In this document: piece after piece, positions 25,305 through 34,234 of the stretch | How the letters are laid out: every line of letters begins with the position of its first letter | Position numbering within the stretch: the first letter of the stretch is position 1 | Source of the DNA: Chitinimonas prasina | GTDB lineage: Bacteria > Pseudomonadota > Gammaproteobacteria > Burkholderiales > Chitinimonadaceae | Direction: 5' to 3' | Length of the DNA stretch: 64,000 bases | Assembly: GCF_030160395.1 (NCBI RefSeq) | Contig: NZ_BSOG01000001.1 | Location: 90,117-154,116, forward strand | The notes under the pieces: model-generated | Told to the model about the DNA's origin: nothing | What the model saw: only the letters and a program-made list of their open reading frames with translations | Database searches by the model: none | Translations under genes and position numbers: made by a program

Positions 25305-26069
25305 ATGCAGCCGCCCTATATCCACCCTGTTGCCAACTCGCCCGGCGCAGACAAGCACCAGCCCTACCCCCTGCTCAGTCGCGAACCCGCACCAGGATTT
25401 GAGACCTGGTTGGGCCAGGCCATGGCAGCCCATCCAGCCGTGCCGGACCCTGCCTTGCAGCATGGCCCCGCCGACTATGGGCTTTGGGGTGTGTCACCCG
25501 ACAGTGACGGGCGTCTTAACCTTGACGAGGTCGCTGCCAATCTGCGTGCCACCCTGCCTGCACTGGCCGGCAACCTCGGCAAGGTTTGCCGCAATAGCGG
25601 CATCGGCCTACCGCCCCCGCTCCGCCTGCTGGCCGGCATTGCCACCCAGCCCAGCCTGCCATTCGATCGGCGTGAGACCGCCATACAGCAATTATTCGAT
25701 GACTGGCCCGCCCTGGCGCACCAGTACCGCCGACTGGCTGCAGGCTTTGGCTTTATCCGCTGCAGCGATGCCCTGCGGGCCTATCAGCGCGTCATTGGAC
25801 GGCTGGGGCCAGGCCGGCTGGCACATGGCCTGGCTCCCCAGGGCGATGCCCACGCTACACCGCAGCTGGCCCTGGTTTTCGATGGCAACCGCATCTGGCC
25901 GGAAGAAGCGCAGGGGGAACGCTGGCGCCCCCTAGCCGGGCTGGAGCAGCTGACACGTGAACTACTTGAGGGAGCCAGCCCAGCCACTTTGAGGGAACCC
26001 CAGCGCCCGCTAAACCAGGTACTGGACCCCGCCGACGCACTGCTCCGGGCGGCCCGCCAACGCAGCTGA
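25305..26069 (+). CDS. Protein of unknown function, second of a tandem related pair, with EF-hand-like loop
   Basis: This 254-residue protein follows its relative by 28 bp and shares the blocks AANLRATLPA, SGIGLPPPLRL, a helical ETAIQQ...LAHQ region, PQLALVFDGNRI and ERWRPLAGLEQL. Near residue 65 it has SPDSDGRLNLDE, which fits an EF-hand calcium loop (Asp at 3 and 5, Gly at 6, Leu at 8, Glu at 12; Ser at 1). No signal peptide or membrane segment is visible. Function unknown. Identity between the two proteins is low, so the relationship rests on ordered motifs. Confidence 0.6.
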   Translation: MQPPYIHPVANSPGADKHQPYPLLSREPAPGFETWLGQAMAAHPAVPDPALQHGPADYGLWGVSPDSDGRLNLDEVAANLRATLPALAGNLGKVCRNSGIGLPPPLRLLAGIATQPSLPFDRRETAIQQLFDDWPALAHQYRRLAAGFGFIRCSDALRAYQRVIGRLGPGRLAHGLAPQGDAHATPQLALVFDGNRIWPEEAQGERWRPLAGLEQLTRELLEGASPATLREPQRPLNQVLDPADALLRAARQRS

Positions 26070-26294
26070 CTGTCAGAGCCTGGCATGCACGCAAGGGATG
26101 TCCGGTTGGAGATGGACAGAGCAGCTACCGGGCGTCAGCGCAGCCTGAATTCCTAGACTATCCCCTGCCCGCCCGTTGGATGCGCTTCAACCGTTCTACG
26201 AATTAAGTTCATGACCAGCGCTAAGTCAGCGCGGCCTTGCCATGGGTTTGCTAGAATTGCGCCACTTTCCGCATAGCACCCAACTGGATTCCTC

Positions 26295-27959
26295 ATGGCC
26301 CAATATGTAATGTCCATGCTCCGCGTGAGCAAGGTCGTACCGCCCAAGCGGCAAATCATCAAGGACATCTCCCTCAGCTTCTTCCCTGGCGCCAAGATAG
26401 GCCTACTGGGCCTGAATGGCTCGGGCAAGTCCACCGTGCTCAAGATCATGGCGGGCGCGGACAAGGAATTCGAGGGCGAAGTACAACACCTGCCTGGCAT
26501 CAAGATCGGCTACCTGGCCCAGGAGCCGCTGCTGGACGCGACCAAGACCGTGCGCGAGGAGGTGGAATCCGGCATGGGCGAGATCTTCGAGGCCAAGCAA
26601 AGGCTGGAAGCTGTCTATGCCGCCTATGCCGAGCCAGATGCCGACTTCGACAAGCTGGCCGAAGAGCAGGCCCGTTGCGAGGCCATACTCTCGACCGCCG
26701 GCCAGGATCTTGAAACCCAGATGGAGATCGCCGCCGACGCCCTGCGCCTGCCGCCCTGGGATGCCAATATCGGCAAGCTGTCCGGTGGCGAAAAACGCCG
26801 CGTGGCGCTGTGCAAGCTGCTGATGTCCAAGCCCGACATGCTACTGCTGGACGAGCCGACCAACCACCTTGATGCCGAGTCGGTGGATTGGCTGGAGCAA
26901 TTCCTGGTGCGCTTCCCCGGCACCGTGGTGGCCGTTACCCATGATCGCTACTTCCTCGACAATGCTGCCGAGTGGATACTGGAATTGGACCGTGGCCACG
27001 GTATTCCCTGGAAAGGCAACTACTCCAGCTGGCTGGAGCAAAAAGAAGCACGCCTCAAGCAGGAAGAGTCGCAGGAATCGGCCCGCCAGAAGGCCCTGAA
27101 CAAGGAACTGGAATGGGTACGGCAGAATCCCAAGGCGCGCCAGGCCAAGTCCAAGGCCCGTATCGCCCGCTTTGAAGAGCTGAACTCGCAGGAATACCAG
27201 AAGCGCAACGAAACCCAGGAAATCTTCATTCCCATCGCCGAACGCCTGGGCAATGAAGTGATCGAGTTCGAGAACGTCAGCAAGGCCTTTGGTGATCGCC
27301 TGCTGATCGACGACCTGAGCTTCAAGGTGCCGCCTGGTGCCATCGTCGGCATCATCGGCCCCAACGGTGCCGGTAAATCCACTCTGTTCCGCATGCTGGC
27401 GGGGCAGGAACAGCCCGATAGCGGTAGCGTGAAGATCGGCCCTACCGTCAAGATGGCCTACGTGGACCAGAGCCGTGGCGCCCTGGGCAACGACAAGACC
27501 GTGTTCGACGAAGTGGCTGAAGGCCGTGACATCCTGCAGGTCGGCAAGTACGAAACCCCCAGCCGCGCCTATCTGGGCCGCTTCAACTTCAAGGGTGGCG
27601 ATCAGCAGAAGATCGTCGGCAACCTGTCCGGTGGCGAACGCGGCCGCCTGCACCTGGCCAAGACCCTCATCGCTGGCGGCAATGTCCTGCTGCTCGATGA
27701 ACCGTCCAACGATCTCGACGTGGAAACCCTGCGCGCACTGGAAGACGCCCTGCTGGAATTCGCCGGCTCGGTCATGGTGATCTCGCACGACCGCTGGTTC
27801 CTGGATCGTATTGCCACCCATATCCTGGCTTGCGAAGGCGACTCCAAGTGGACCTTCTTCGACGGCAACTACCAGGAATACGAAGCCGACAAGAAGCGCC
27901 GGCTGGGTGAGGAAGGTGCCAAACCCAAGCGCATACGCTACAAGCCCATCAGCCGCTGA
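26295..27959 (+). CDS. ettA: Energy-dependent translational throttle protein EttA (ABC-F)
   Basis: This 554-residue ABC-F ATPase binds the ribosomal E site and gates the first peptide bond according to ATP/ADP. Two ABC domains are present. The first has GLNGSGKST, LSGGEKRRVALCKLL and LLLDEPTNHLDAES. The second has GPNGAGKST, LSGGERGRLHLAKTL and LLLDEPSNDLDVET. The charged linker containing EEYQ-like RIARFEELNSQEYQKRN and the end IRYKPISR match EttA specifically. A T-rich terminator follows. Confidence 0.95.
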   Translation: MAQYVMSMLRVSKVVPPKRQIIKDISLSFFPGAKIGLLGLNGSGKSTVLKIMAGADKEFEGEVQHLPGIKIGYLAQEPLLDATKTVREEVESGMGEIFEAKQRLEAVYAAYAEPDADFDKLAEEQARCEAILSTAGQDLETQMEIAADALRLPPWDANIGKLSGGEKRRVALCKLLMSKPDMLLLDEPTNHLDAESVDWLEQFLVRFPGTVVAVTHDRYFLDNAAEWILELDRGHGIPWKGNYSSWLEQKEARLKQEESQESARQKALNKELEWVRQNPKARQAKSKARIARFEELNSQEYQKRNETQEIFIPIAERLGNEVIEFENVSKAFGDRLLIDDLSFKVPPGAIVGIIGPNGAGKSTLFRMLAGQEQPDSGSVKIGPTVKMAYVDQSRGALGNDKTVFDEVAEGRDILQVGKYETPSRAYLGRFNFKGGDQQKIVGNLSGGERGRLHLAKTLIAGGNVLLLDEPSNDLDVETLRALEDALLEFAGSVMVISHDRWFLDRIATHILACEGDSKWTFFDGNYQEYEADKKRRLGEEGAKPKRIRYKPISR

Positions 27960-27981
27960 TCGGCGTACCTCCTGAATAGAT

Positions 27982-28014
27982 CAACACCCCGCCACAAGCG
28001 GGGTGTTGGTTTTT
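27982..28014 (+). terminator. Intrinsic terminator after ettA
   Basis: An 11-bp stem CAACACCCCGC/GCGGGGTGTTG with a 5-base loop is followed by GTTTTT. Confidence 0.9.
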
Positions 28015-28048
28015 CAGTGCACGACGCCAGCCAAGGCAGCCACGCGGC

Positions 28049-28963
28049 TCAAACAGCAGCCGGCTGCGGCTTGTCCTCAGTCAGGCTGCGAATGCTACGG
28101 TAACTATGGTGACGCCCATCATAGGGATCCACGAATCGAATCTCCCGCGCCAGCAGCTTGAGCGGCTGGCTGAAATCATCTCCCTTGCCCTCGGTCAGCA
28201 CCGGATACCACGGGTCATGCAGTATGGGTATGCCCAGGGCCGCCATATGCGCCCGCAACTGGTGCTTCTTGCCGGTATGGGGTTCAAGCCGGTAGTGGCC
28301 CAGTTCCCCCAGGCGCCCAATCAGGCTGATGCGGGTTTCGCTATTGGCGTCGCCCTCCACCTCGCGCATAGCAAAGAAGCCCTCGCCCTCCTCCAGCCTG
28401 CTGCGATGCACCCTGGGCAGTGCCAGATCAGGGCGGAATGGCGCGATGGCCTCATAGACCTTTTCCACCTGCCTGGCCTCGAATAACTTCTGATAGGCGC
28501 CACGACTGGGAGGGTGCAGGCAGAACAGCATCACCCCGGCGGTTTCCCGGTCTAGCCTGTGTACCGGAGTCAGCTCGGGGAGGTCCAGCTTGTCGCGCAA
28601 TCGGGTCAGCAGGGTTTCGCGCAGATGGCGTCCTGCCGGGATGGCCGATAGGAAATGTGGCTTGTCCACCACCAGCAGGCGCGCGTCACGATGCAGGATC
28701 ACCTCCTCGAAGGGGACAGGTGTCTCCGCAGGTACTTCGCGGTAATACCAGATACGGCTACCGGGCCGGTAGGCGCTACTGCATGCCAGTGCCCTACCCG
28801 CCTCATCCACCAGCTCCCCCCGCTCCAGGCGCCCACGCAGCACGGTTTCCGCCACATGCGGAAAACGCTGCACCAAAAAGCTGAGCAAGTCCGGCCACTG
28901 CCCGGCAGGCAGCCAGAGATAGCTGGGGGCCACACCATCGCGTAAGGGTAAAGGCGCTTTCAA
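28049..28963 (-). CDS. RluA family pseudouridine synthase
   Basis: This roughly 304-residue protein isomerises uridine in rRNA or tRNA. It has an N-terminal segment resembling an S4-like RNA-binding region, then LLVVDKPHFLSAIPAG and the catalytic aspartate in TPVHRLDRETAGVML, plus the late motif GKKHQLRAHMAALGIPILHD. I prefer a TTG start at 28963 with GAGG 9 bp upstream; the frame extends to a TTG at 29011 without a better signal. The modified position cannot be assigned. Confidence 0.85.
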   Translation of the reverse strand: MKAPLPLRDGVAPSYLWLPAGQWPDLLSFLVQRFPHVAETVLRGRLERGELVDEAGRALACSSAYRPGSRIWYYREVPAETPVPFEEVILHRDARLLVVDKPHFLSAIPAGRHLRETLLTRLRDKLDLPELTPVHRLDRETAGVMLFCLHPPSRGAYQKLFEARQVEKVYEAIAPFRPDLALPRVHRSRLEEGEGFFAMREVEGDANSETRISLIGRLGELGHYRLEPHTGKKHQLRAHMAALGIPILHDPWYPVLTEGKGDDFSQPLKLLAREIRFVDPYDGRHHSYRSIRSLTEDKPQPAAV

Positions 28964-29095
28964 GTATTGCTTCCTCGCTGAAGAAGGCGGCAGTCTAACC
29001 GGCAAACCCAAATGCGCAAGTAGCCCGCCGCACGCCCAGGGCGGGTAAAATGCCCAGCCAAATCAGATTCATGCATTCCAGCAAGAGGACTTACC

Positions 29096-29860
29096 ATGCC
29101 GATACTCGGCCTAGGGCTGCACTTCATCGTCGCCCTGTACTTCGGCATCCATGCCATACGCAGCCGTCAGAACATGTACTGGCTGATGATACTGTTCATG
29201 TTCCCGCTATTGGGCAGCATTGTTTACTTCTTCGCCATCTACCTGCCGGAACTGCGCTACACCCGTGGTGGCCGGGTTGCCAAAAAAGTCATCAAGCAAT
29301 TGGTCGACCCCAACCGCGAGCTGCGCGAGGCCCGCCAGGCATTCGACCTGACACCCACGCTGGACAAGCGCCTGCGGCTGGCAGCCGCCCTGATGGAGAC
29401 GGGTGCCGTAGCCGAGGCACTGCAGCACTATCAGGAGGCCGCCCAAGGCCCCTTTGCCCGTGACCCTGCCGTGCTGGCAGGCCTGGCCCGCGCCCAGTTC
29501 GACAATGCGCTGTATGCGCCGGCGGCCACTAGCCTGCAAACCCTGTTCGAGGTCCAGCCCGACAGCCGCCGCCAACCTGCCCCAGCCTTGCTGCATGCGC
29601 GTACGCTGGCCGCACTAGGCCAGGAATCGGCTCGCGATGCCTTTGAAGCAGCCCTGGTCGTGGCTAGCGACCCGGAACCCAAGTGCCGCTACGCAGACTG
29701 GCTGAGCGGCCATGACCATCCCGCTGACCAAGCGCGTGCCAGCCATCTCTATCAGGAAATCGTACAAGACAGCCGGCACTGGCACAGCCATGCCAAGTCG
29801 CTGAACAAGCAATGGCTGCAGCAGGCACAGGCCGCACTCAACCAAGGCAAGAGCTCATGA
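29096..29860 (+). CDS. Membrane-anchored tetratricopeptide-repeat protein
   Basis: This 254-residue protein has two N-terminal membrane segments with the phospholipase D N-terminal-like pattern [19 protein letters not shown], then about four helical TPR-like repeats (for example [20 protein letters not shown] and [18 protein letters not shown]). It is likely to be an inner-membrane scaffold. The family function is unknown. Shine-Dalgarno GAGGA precedes the start, and its stop overlaps the next start (ATGA). Confidence 0.7.
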   Translation: MPILGLGLHFIVALYFGIHAIRSRQNMYWLMILFMFPLLGSIVYFFAIYLPELRYTRGGRVAKKVIKQLVDPNRELREARQAFDLTPTLDKRLRLAAALMETGAVAEALQHYQEAAQGPFARDPAVLAGLARAQFDNALYAPAATSLQTLFEVQPDSRRQPAPALLHARTLAALGQESARDAFEAALVVASDPEPKCRYADWLSGHDHPADQARASHLYQEIVQDSRHWHSHAKSLNKQWLQQAQAALNQGKSS

Positions 29861-30090
29861 CACAAGCCAACAACCCCGGCCACGGCATCACTCTGGAAGC
29901 CATGCTGAACGCGCTGGTCGCCCACTATGGCTGGGAGGAGCTGGGACGCAGGATTGCCATACGCTGCTTTCTGGTCGATCCCAATATCAAGTCCAGCCTG
30001 ACCTTCCTGCGCCGCACCCCGTGGGCGCGAGAGAAGGTTGAGACGCTGTATGCAAAGTACGCCCGCAGCCAGCCCAAGCCCACGGCATAG
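29857..30090 (+). CDS. VF530 family DNA-binding protein (DUF2132)
   Basis: This 77-residue protein shows the VF530 core: [51 protein letters not shown] in continuous order (cited by segments [10 protein letters not shown] and LRRTPWARE). The family was named from a Vibrio structure with a putative nucleic-acid-binding fold; its biological role is not known. It overlaps the TPR gene by 4 bp, implying translational coupling. Confidence 0.9.
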   Translation: MTQANNPGHGITLEAMLNALVAHYGWEELGRRIAIRCFLVDPNIKSSLTFLRRTPWAREKVETLYAKYARSQPKPTA

Positions 30091-30098
30091 CGTCAGCT

Positions 30099-30143
30099 AG
30101 CCAGAAAAAATGGGGAGCGATCAGCTCCCCATTTTTTCTGGCT
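30099..30143. terminator. Long bidirectional terminator
   Basis: A perfect 20-bp stem with a 5-base loop (arms begin AGCCAGAAAAAATGGGGAGC) has six A and six T within the arms. It ends both the VF530 gene and the convergent Tim44-like gene. Confidence 0.9.
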
Positions 30144-30156
30144 CACTATCCTCTGA

Positions 30157-30996
30157 TCAGCTGTTCTGCTGTATACCCGCCACTACCCAGCCCTGACGGC
30201 CATCGTTGTTGCGGCTGAGGTGCCAGGTTTCATCGAAGCGCTCGGCAGCGCCATCCTGGCTCTCGCGAATCAGGCCATAGAAGCGCACGCTGGCGATATC
30301 GCGGCGGCCTTCCTGGGCGTAATCGATCACGTCAGCATTTACTTCAACCACGTCGGTGTGGTTGGCAGCACCCTTGCGCTCGCTGATCTGCATCTTGATC
30401 TCGGCGAACATCTCCGGCGAGGTGAACTCGCGGATATCGTCCAGATCGGCTGCATCATAAGCGGCCTGCAGGCGGACGAAGTTCAGCTTGGCCACACGGA
30501 CGAAGGCTTCGCGATCAAAGTCGGCCGGCATAGTGCTGCTGGGTGTCACGCTGGCATATTGCTGCTGGCCCTGGAAAGCCATAGGCGCAGGGATGGGCGC
30601 TGCAGTGCCGGCTGCGCCAGCAAACTGCGCAGGGGTGGCCGTCGCTGGACGCATGCGTTGCATCAGGAAGCGGATGGCAAAGAAGGCCACCGCAGCCAGC
30701 AACAGAATCATGGCGAAGTTGGCCATGCCTTCACCCATGCCCAGATGGGAGAACAGTGCCGCCAGGCCCAGGCCTGCTGCCAAGCCGGCAATCGGGCCCA
30801 TCCAATTGCGCTTGGGGGTGGTCGGCGCAGCTTGCTGTCCCTGGCCTTGGCGCTGGGGTGTTGCGTCCTTCTGTGGCGCCGTATTGCGCTGCATGCCGGA
30901 CGAACGGCCGCCGCCAAAGCGCTTGGCCTCGGCTTCTGGTACCAGCACGGTAAAGCTCACAAAGAATGCGAACAGGGCTACCAAAAGTGACTTCAT
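30157..30996 (-). CDS. Tim44-like domain membrane protein
   Basis: This 279-residue protein begins with a signal/anchor segment (MKSLLVALFAFFVSFTVL) followed by EAEAKRFGGGRSSG, typical of bacterial Tim44-like proteins. Next come a Gln/Pro-rich stretch, two membrane segments (about 80-120) and a C-terminal Tim44/mS45 cone-fold domain with FVRVAKLNFVRLQAAYDAADL and ISERKGAANHTDVVEVNADV. Role in bacteria is uncertain. The start at 30996 is preferred over one 36 bp upstream. Confidence 0.88.
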   Translation of the reverse strand: MKSLLVALFAFFVSFTVLVPEAEAKRFGGGRSSGMQRNTAPQKDATPQRQGQGQQAAPTTPKRNWMGPIAGLAAGLGLAALFSHLGMGEGMANFAMILLLAAVAFFAIRFLMQRMRPATATPAQFAGAAGTAAPIPAPMAFQGQQQYASVTPSSTMPADFDREAFVRVAKLNFVRLQAAYDAADLDDIREFTSPEMFAEIKMQISERKGAANHTDVVEVNADVIDYAQEGRRDIASVRFYGLIRESQDGAAERFDETWHLSRNNDGRQGWVVAGIQQNS

Positions 30997-31139
30997 TTCG
31001 CTGCAAACTCCTCGACTTGATTGAGTGGCCACGCCCAGCGTGGCAAGAAGGAATGATACCCGTCCTCATACCAAGATGGTGGCGCAATGCCGATTGGACA
31101 AGTCAGACCGTATCCTGAACTGATAAGTTCAGCCCCGAC

Positions 31140-31577
31140 TCAATTATCCTGCAACGGTGCCGTGTTGATCACGACCGGTCTTGGCGCCGCCTGCCCTAGT
31201 ACCTGCAACGATACGGCCAGGCTGTCTGTCCGCAAGGCCAGTGGCCCACCCAGCCACAAGGTGTGGTCCACATGGTCAGCCAGCTCAGCATCGGTATTGG
31301 GGTGCACCAGCACCGGCAACCCCAAGCGGTTTAGCATCAACCAGGGCACCAGGCTGCCGAACAAGGCCTGTTCGAAGCCGATTTCATACTGGGCGCAGGG
31401 ATGCGGCCCCACGGCCTGCTCAAACAAACGCCCCATATCCACCGCGAAACGCTGCGCCACCCGTTCACGCAGCAGCAAGGCCTGCTCACGCGTGGCAGCG
31501 TCGAAATACACATGGGCGTGGTAGTGGAATATCGTTGTCAGTGCCTGCACAGGCGCAGGCTTGAGGGTGGTGGACAT
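31140..31577 (-). CDS. DOPA 4,5-dioxygenase family protein
   Basis: This 145-residue protein has the family pattern FHYHAHVYFD near the N-terminus, GPHPCAQYEIGF in the centre and NTDAELADHVDHTLWLG near the end. The histidines are candidate metal ligands of an aromatic ring-cleaving dioxygenase. Substrate in bacteria is not established. It is divergent from the threonine aldolase gene. Confidence 0.88.
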   Translation of the reverse strand: MSTTLKPAPVQALTTIFHYHAHVYFDAATREQALLLRERVAQRFAVDMGRLFEQAVGPHPCAQYEIGFEQALFGSLVPWLMLNRLGLPVLVHPNTDAELADHVDHTLWLGGPLALRTDSLAVSLQVLGQAAPRPVVINTAPLQDN

Positions 31578-31671
31578 GTGCGTATCACGATAACAAGGCT
31601 GCCCGATTGTCGCACGACAGCGCAGGTCGAAATCGGGCAAACTGCCAGCTTCCCACCCTGGCCCGCCACCC

Positions 31672-32763
31672 ATGCCCTTGACGCCCGACGAACGCAAGCT
31701 GCTGCAACAGCAATGTCGCCACCACATCAACGGATTCCATAGCCCCAGCCCGGCCGAGCAGTTCCGCGCGCTGGCAGACTGGTGCGAGACCCACCAGGTA
31801 GAGCACGACAACTACGGCAGCGGCGAGCTGATCGAGCGCTTCGAGCAGAAGATTGCGGGCTTGCTGGGCAAGCCCGCAGCCGTCTTCATGCCCAGTGGCG
31901 TGATGGCGCAGTTGATCGCCGCCCAGATATGGGCAGAACAGGCCGGCCTGCCGCGTATCGGCCTGCACCCGACCAGCCACCTGGCGCTGCACGAGGAACA
32001 AGCCCATGCCGCCTTGCTAAGGCTGCATGCCGTACCGGTAGGCGACCGCCTGCGCCCCATGACCGCAACCGACTTGGCTGACGTAAAGCAAGCCCTGGCC
32101 TGCCTGCTGGTAGAGCTACCCATACGCGAGGCCGGTGGCCAGCTACCGGCATGGGACGAGTTGATGGCACTGCAGGCCCTGGCCCGGCAGCGGCAGTTGC
32201 CGCTGCATATGGATGGTGCCCGCCTGTGGGAAAGCCGTGCCTACTATGGCAAAAGCTATGCCGATATCGCAGCCGGCTTCGATTCGGTCTATGTCTCTAC
32301 CTACAAGGGCTTGGGTGGCATAGCCGGTGCCGTACTGGCTGGTGATGCGGGTTTCGTGGCGCAGGCCAGGCTATGGCAGCGTCGCCTGGGCGGCACCCTG
32401 ATGCACCAGAGCCCCATGATAGCCTCGGCCGCCATGCAGTTGGATGCCAGGTTGTCCCTGATGGATGCCCTCTACCAACGGACATGCTCGTTGGCACACG
32501 GGCTGGCAGGCTTGCCTGGCCTGCGGGTGAACCCTGCCACGCCGCATACCAATATGCTGCATCTGTATTTTGATGCCGAACCCGAAGTCCTGCTGGACAG
32601 GCGCGATGCCATCGCCAAGGACAGCGGTATCTGGCTGATCAACCGCATGCGTCCCACCGACGTGCCAGGCTGGAGCTATACCGAACTGTATGTGGGCGAT
32701 CGCCTGCTGGAGATCGACAACGCGATACTGATTCCCCTGTTTGCCCAACTCGCGCAAGGCTGA
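31672..32763 (+). CDS. Low-specificity L-threonine aldolase family protein (beta-eliminating lyase)
   Basis: This 363-residue fold-type I PLP enzyme cleaves threonine or allo-threonine to glycine and acetaldehyde. Visible are HDNYGSGELIERFE, a PSGVMAQL substrate region, the PLP-contact LHMDGARLWES and the Schiff-base lysine in STYKGLGG. The N-terminal third is diverged from E. coli LtaE, so another beta-hydroxy amino acid could be the true substrate. The next gene starts 3 bp downstream. Confidence 0.82.
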   Translation: MPLTPDERKLLQQQCRHHINGFHSPSPAEQFRALADWCETHQVEHDNYGSGELIERFEQKIAGLLGKPAAVFMPSGVMAQLIAAQIWAEQAGLPRIGLHPTSHLALHEEQAHAALLRLHAVPVGDRLRPMTATDLADVKQALACLLVELPIREAGGQLPAWDELMALQALARQRQLPLHMDGARLWESRAYYGKSYADIAAGFDSVYVSTYKGLGGIAGAVLAGDAGFVAQARLWQRRLGGTLMHQSPMIASAAMQLDARLSLMDALYQRTCSLAHGLAGLPGLRVNPATPHTNMLHLYFDAEPEVLLDRRDAIAKDSGIWLINRMRPTDVPGWSYTELYVGDRLLEIDNAILIPLFAQLAQG

Positions 32764-32766
32764 ACC

Positions 32767-33414
32767 ATGCAGCAAACCGCCCTGATTGCAGGTGCCACCG
32801 GCCTGATAGGCCGCCATCTGGCACAGTTGCTGGCGCACGACCCGACCTATGGCCAGGTGCATGCCCTGCTGCGCCGCCCCACTGGGCTCACCGAGGGCAA
32901 ACTGGTCGAAATGCTGGTGGACTATGAACAATTGGATGCCATCACGCTGCCCCGGATCGACACCGTGTTCTGCGCCCTGGGCACCACCATCAAGACCGCC
33001 GGTACGCAAGCTGCCTTCCGCCGGGTCGACCTGGACTACGTCCTGACCATTGCCCGCCTGGCGCGCGAGCGGGGCGCCCAGCATTGCCTGGTGGTCAGTT
33101 CACTGGGAGCCAATGCCGGCTCACGGGTCTTCTACAACCGGGTTAAAGGAGAGATGGAAGCCGGCTTGCAAGCCCTGGGCTACCCCAGGCTCAGCCTGTT
33201 CCGTCCTTCGGTGCTGATAGGCGAGCGGCCCGAGTTCCGCCTGGGTGAGAAGATTGCCGCCAGCCTCGGCGGCTTGCTGCCATCCCGCCTCAAGCCCATA
33301 GCCGGTGCGGATGTCGCCTTGGCCATGCATGCCTGTGCCAAGCAGCTTGGCACGGGCGTACGCATCATCGAATCGGCCGAGATACGGCAATTGGCGCGGC
33401 AGCAACCGGGCTAG
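32767..33414 (+). CDS. NAD(P)-binding atypical SDR (TIP30/HTATIP2-like)
   Basis: This 215-residue protein begins with the Rossmann motif LIAGATGLIGRHLAQLL. It continues with DTVFCALGTTIKTAGTQAAFRRVD and VVSSLGANAGSRVFYNRVKGEME (quoted here as family-typical segments FCALGTTIKTA and SSLGANAGSRVFYNRVKG). These match the bacterial TIP30-like oxidoreductases of unknown substrate. It is co-transcribed with the aldolase and its stop overlaps the stop of the convergent cNMP-binding gene. Confidence 0.85.
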   Translation: MQQTALIAGATGLIGRHLAQLLAHDPTYGQVHALLRRPTGLTEGKLVEMLVDYEQLDAITLPRIDTVFCALGTTIKTAGTQAAFRRVDLDYVLTIARLARERGAQHCLVVSSLGANAGSRVFYNRVKGEMEAGLQALGYPRLSLFRPSVLIGERPEFRLGEKIAASLGGLLPSRLKPIAGADVALAMHACAKQLGTGVRIIESAEIRQLARQQPG

Positions 33415-33938
33415 GCTGCCGCCATTTTCTCGACCAGCTTGGCGCTGGTAAGCCGTAGGCGATGGCTAACCAAGGCCGTCAGGCGCATCAGCAGCAAGGA
33501 CCCCAGCTTGGGGTGTTCATCCAGCAGGTCCAGCAGGGATCGGCGGCTCAACACTGCGATCAAGGTATTGGTGGCGGCCACGCAGCTGGCAAACCGGGGC
33601 TCGCCGTCTATCAAGGACATTTCCCCTATCAGCCGTCCCGGCATCACCATGGCAATCTGATGCTGGCTACCGTCCTCGTGCGACTTCACTACGCTCACGG
33701 CCCCCGACAGTATCAACAGGGCAAAGTCGCTGCGCTCCCCTTCCTTCAGCAATCGCTTGCCAGCCGAGACCCGGTATATCTGCATGTAGTCCGCCAGTAT
33801 TTCGATGGCAGCGACATCAAAGATCTTCAGCAGGGTGGATTGCCCGAACTCATTGCGCAGTTCGGCCAGATACTCATTGCCGGCCCCCGCCAACTCGTAG
33901 TCATTGGCTGGGACGGTGGGCGATACGCGGTTCACCAT
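33411..33938 (-). CDS. Cyclic nucleotide-binding domain protein without DNA-binding domain
   Basis: This 175-residue protein has one CRP-like cNMP-binding beta-barrel (YRVSAGKRLLKEGERSDFALLILSG, cited by the segments KEGERSDFALLILSG and PGRLIGEMSLIDGEPR) and a C-terminal helix. No helix-turn-helix follows, so it is a sensor or regulatory module rather than a transcription factor. I recall such genes being found beside pilU in betaproteobacteria, suggesting a link to pilus retraction, which is inference. A 50-bp palindromic element separates it from pilU. Confidence 0.85.
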   Translation of the reverse strand: MVNRVSPTVPANDYELAGAGNEYLAELRNEFGQSTLLKIFDVAAIEILADYMQIYRVSAGKRLLKEGERSDFALLILSGAVSVVKSHEDGSQHQIAMVMPGRLIGEMSLIDGEPRFASCVAATNTLIAVLSRRSLLDLLDEHPKLGSLLLMRLTALVSHRLRLTSAKLVEKMAAA

Positions 33939-33972
33939 GGCGTTGGTCTCCTTGAGGCAACACAGGCGCTTA

Positions 33973-34022
33973 GATCCTGTTCACGATTCTTTCGCCGGGA
34001 TGAAAGAATCGTGAGCAGGCTC
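33973..34022. mobile_element. 50-bp palindromic element with TTA target duplication
   Basis: Two 21-bp arms (33973-33993 and 34002-34022) pair at 19 of 21 positions and are separated by 8 bases. The ends read GATCCTGTTCACGATTC and GAGCCTGCTCACGATTC. They are flanked by TTA on both sides (33970-33972 and 34023-34025). The same terminal motif bounds the MITE-like element at 55760-56037. It looks like a minimal non-autonomous transposon remnant; the hairpin could also affect transcripts. Confidence 0.65.
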
Positions 34023-34234
34023 TTACAGGCGGTAGCCATGCGGCTTGTAGTCAGGTCGCAGATTCACTATAGCCATTGAAGGCCCCGTCACGTCGAATGC
34101 CACTGCCCTGCCCTGCACCTGTGTTGTGGCGGCAACAATGGATGCGGCCATTCCGGAACCTTGGCCGCACGGCAACAACCATGCACCGAGATTCCCCACC
34201 TGCCCTAACGCTTGCGCCGGCCCGAGGCTATGCC

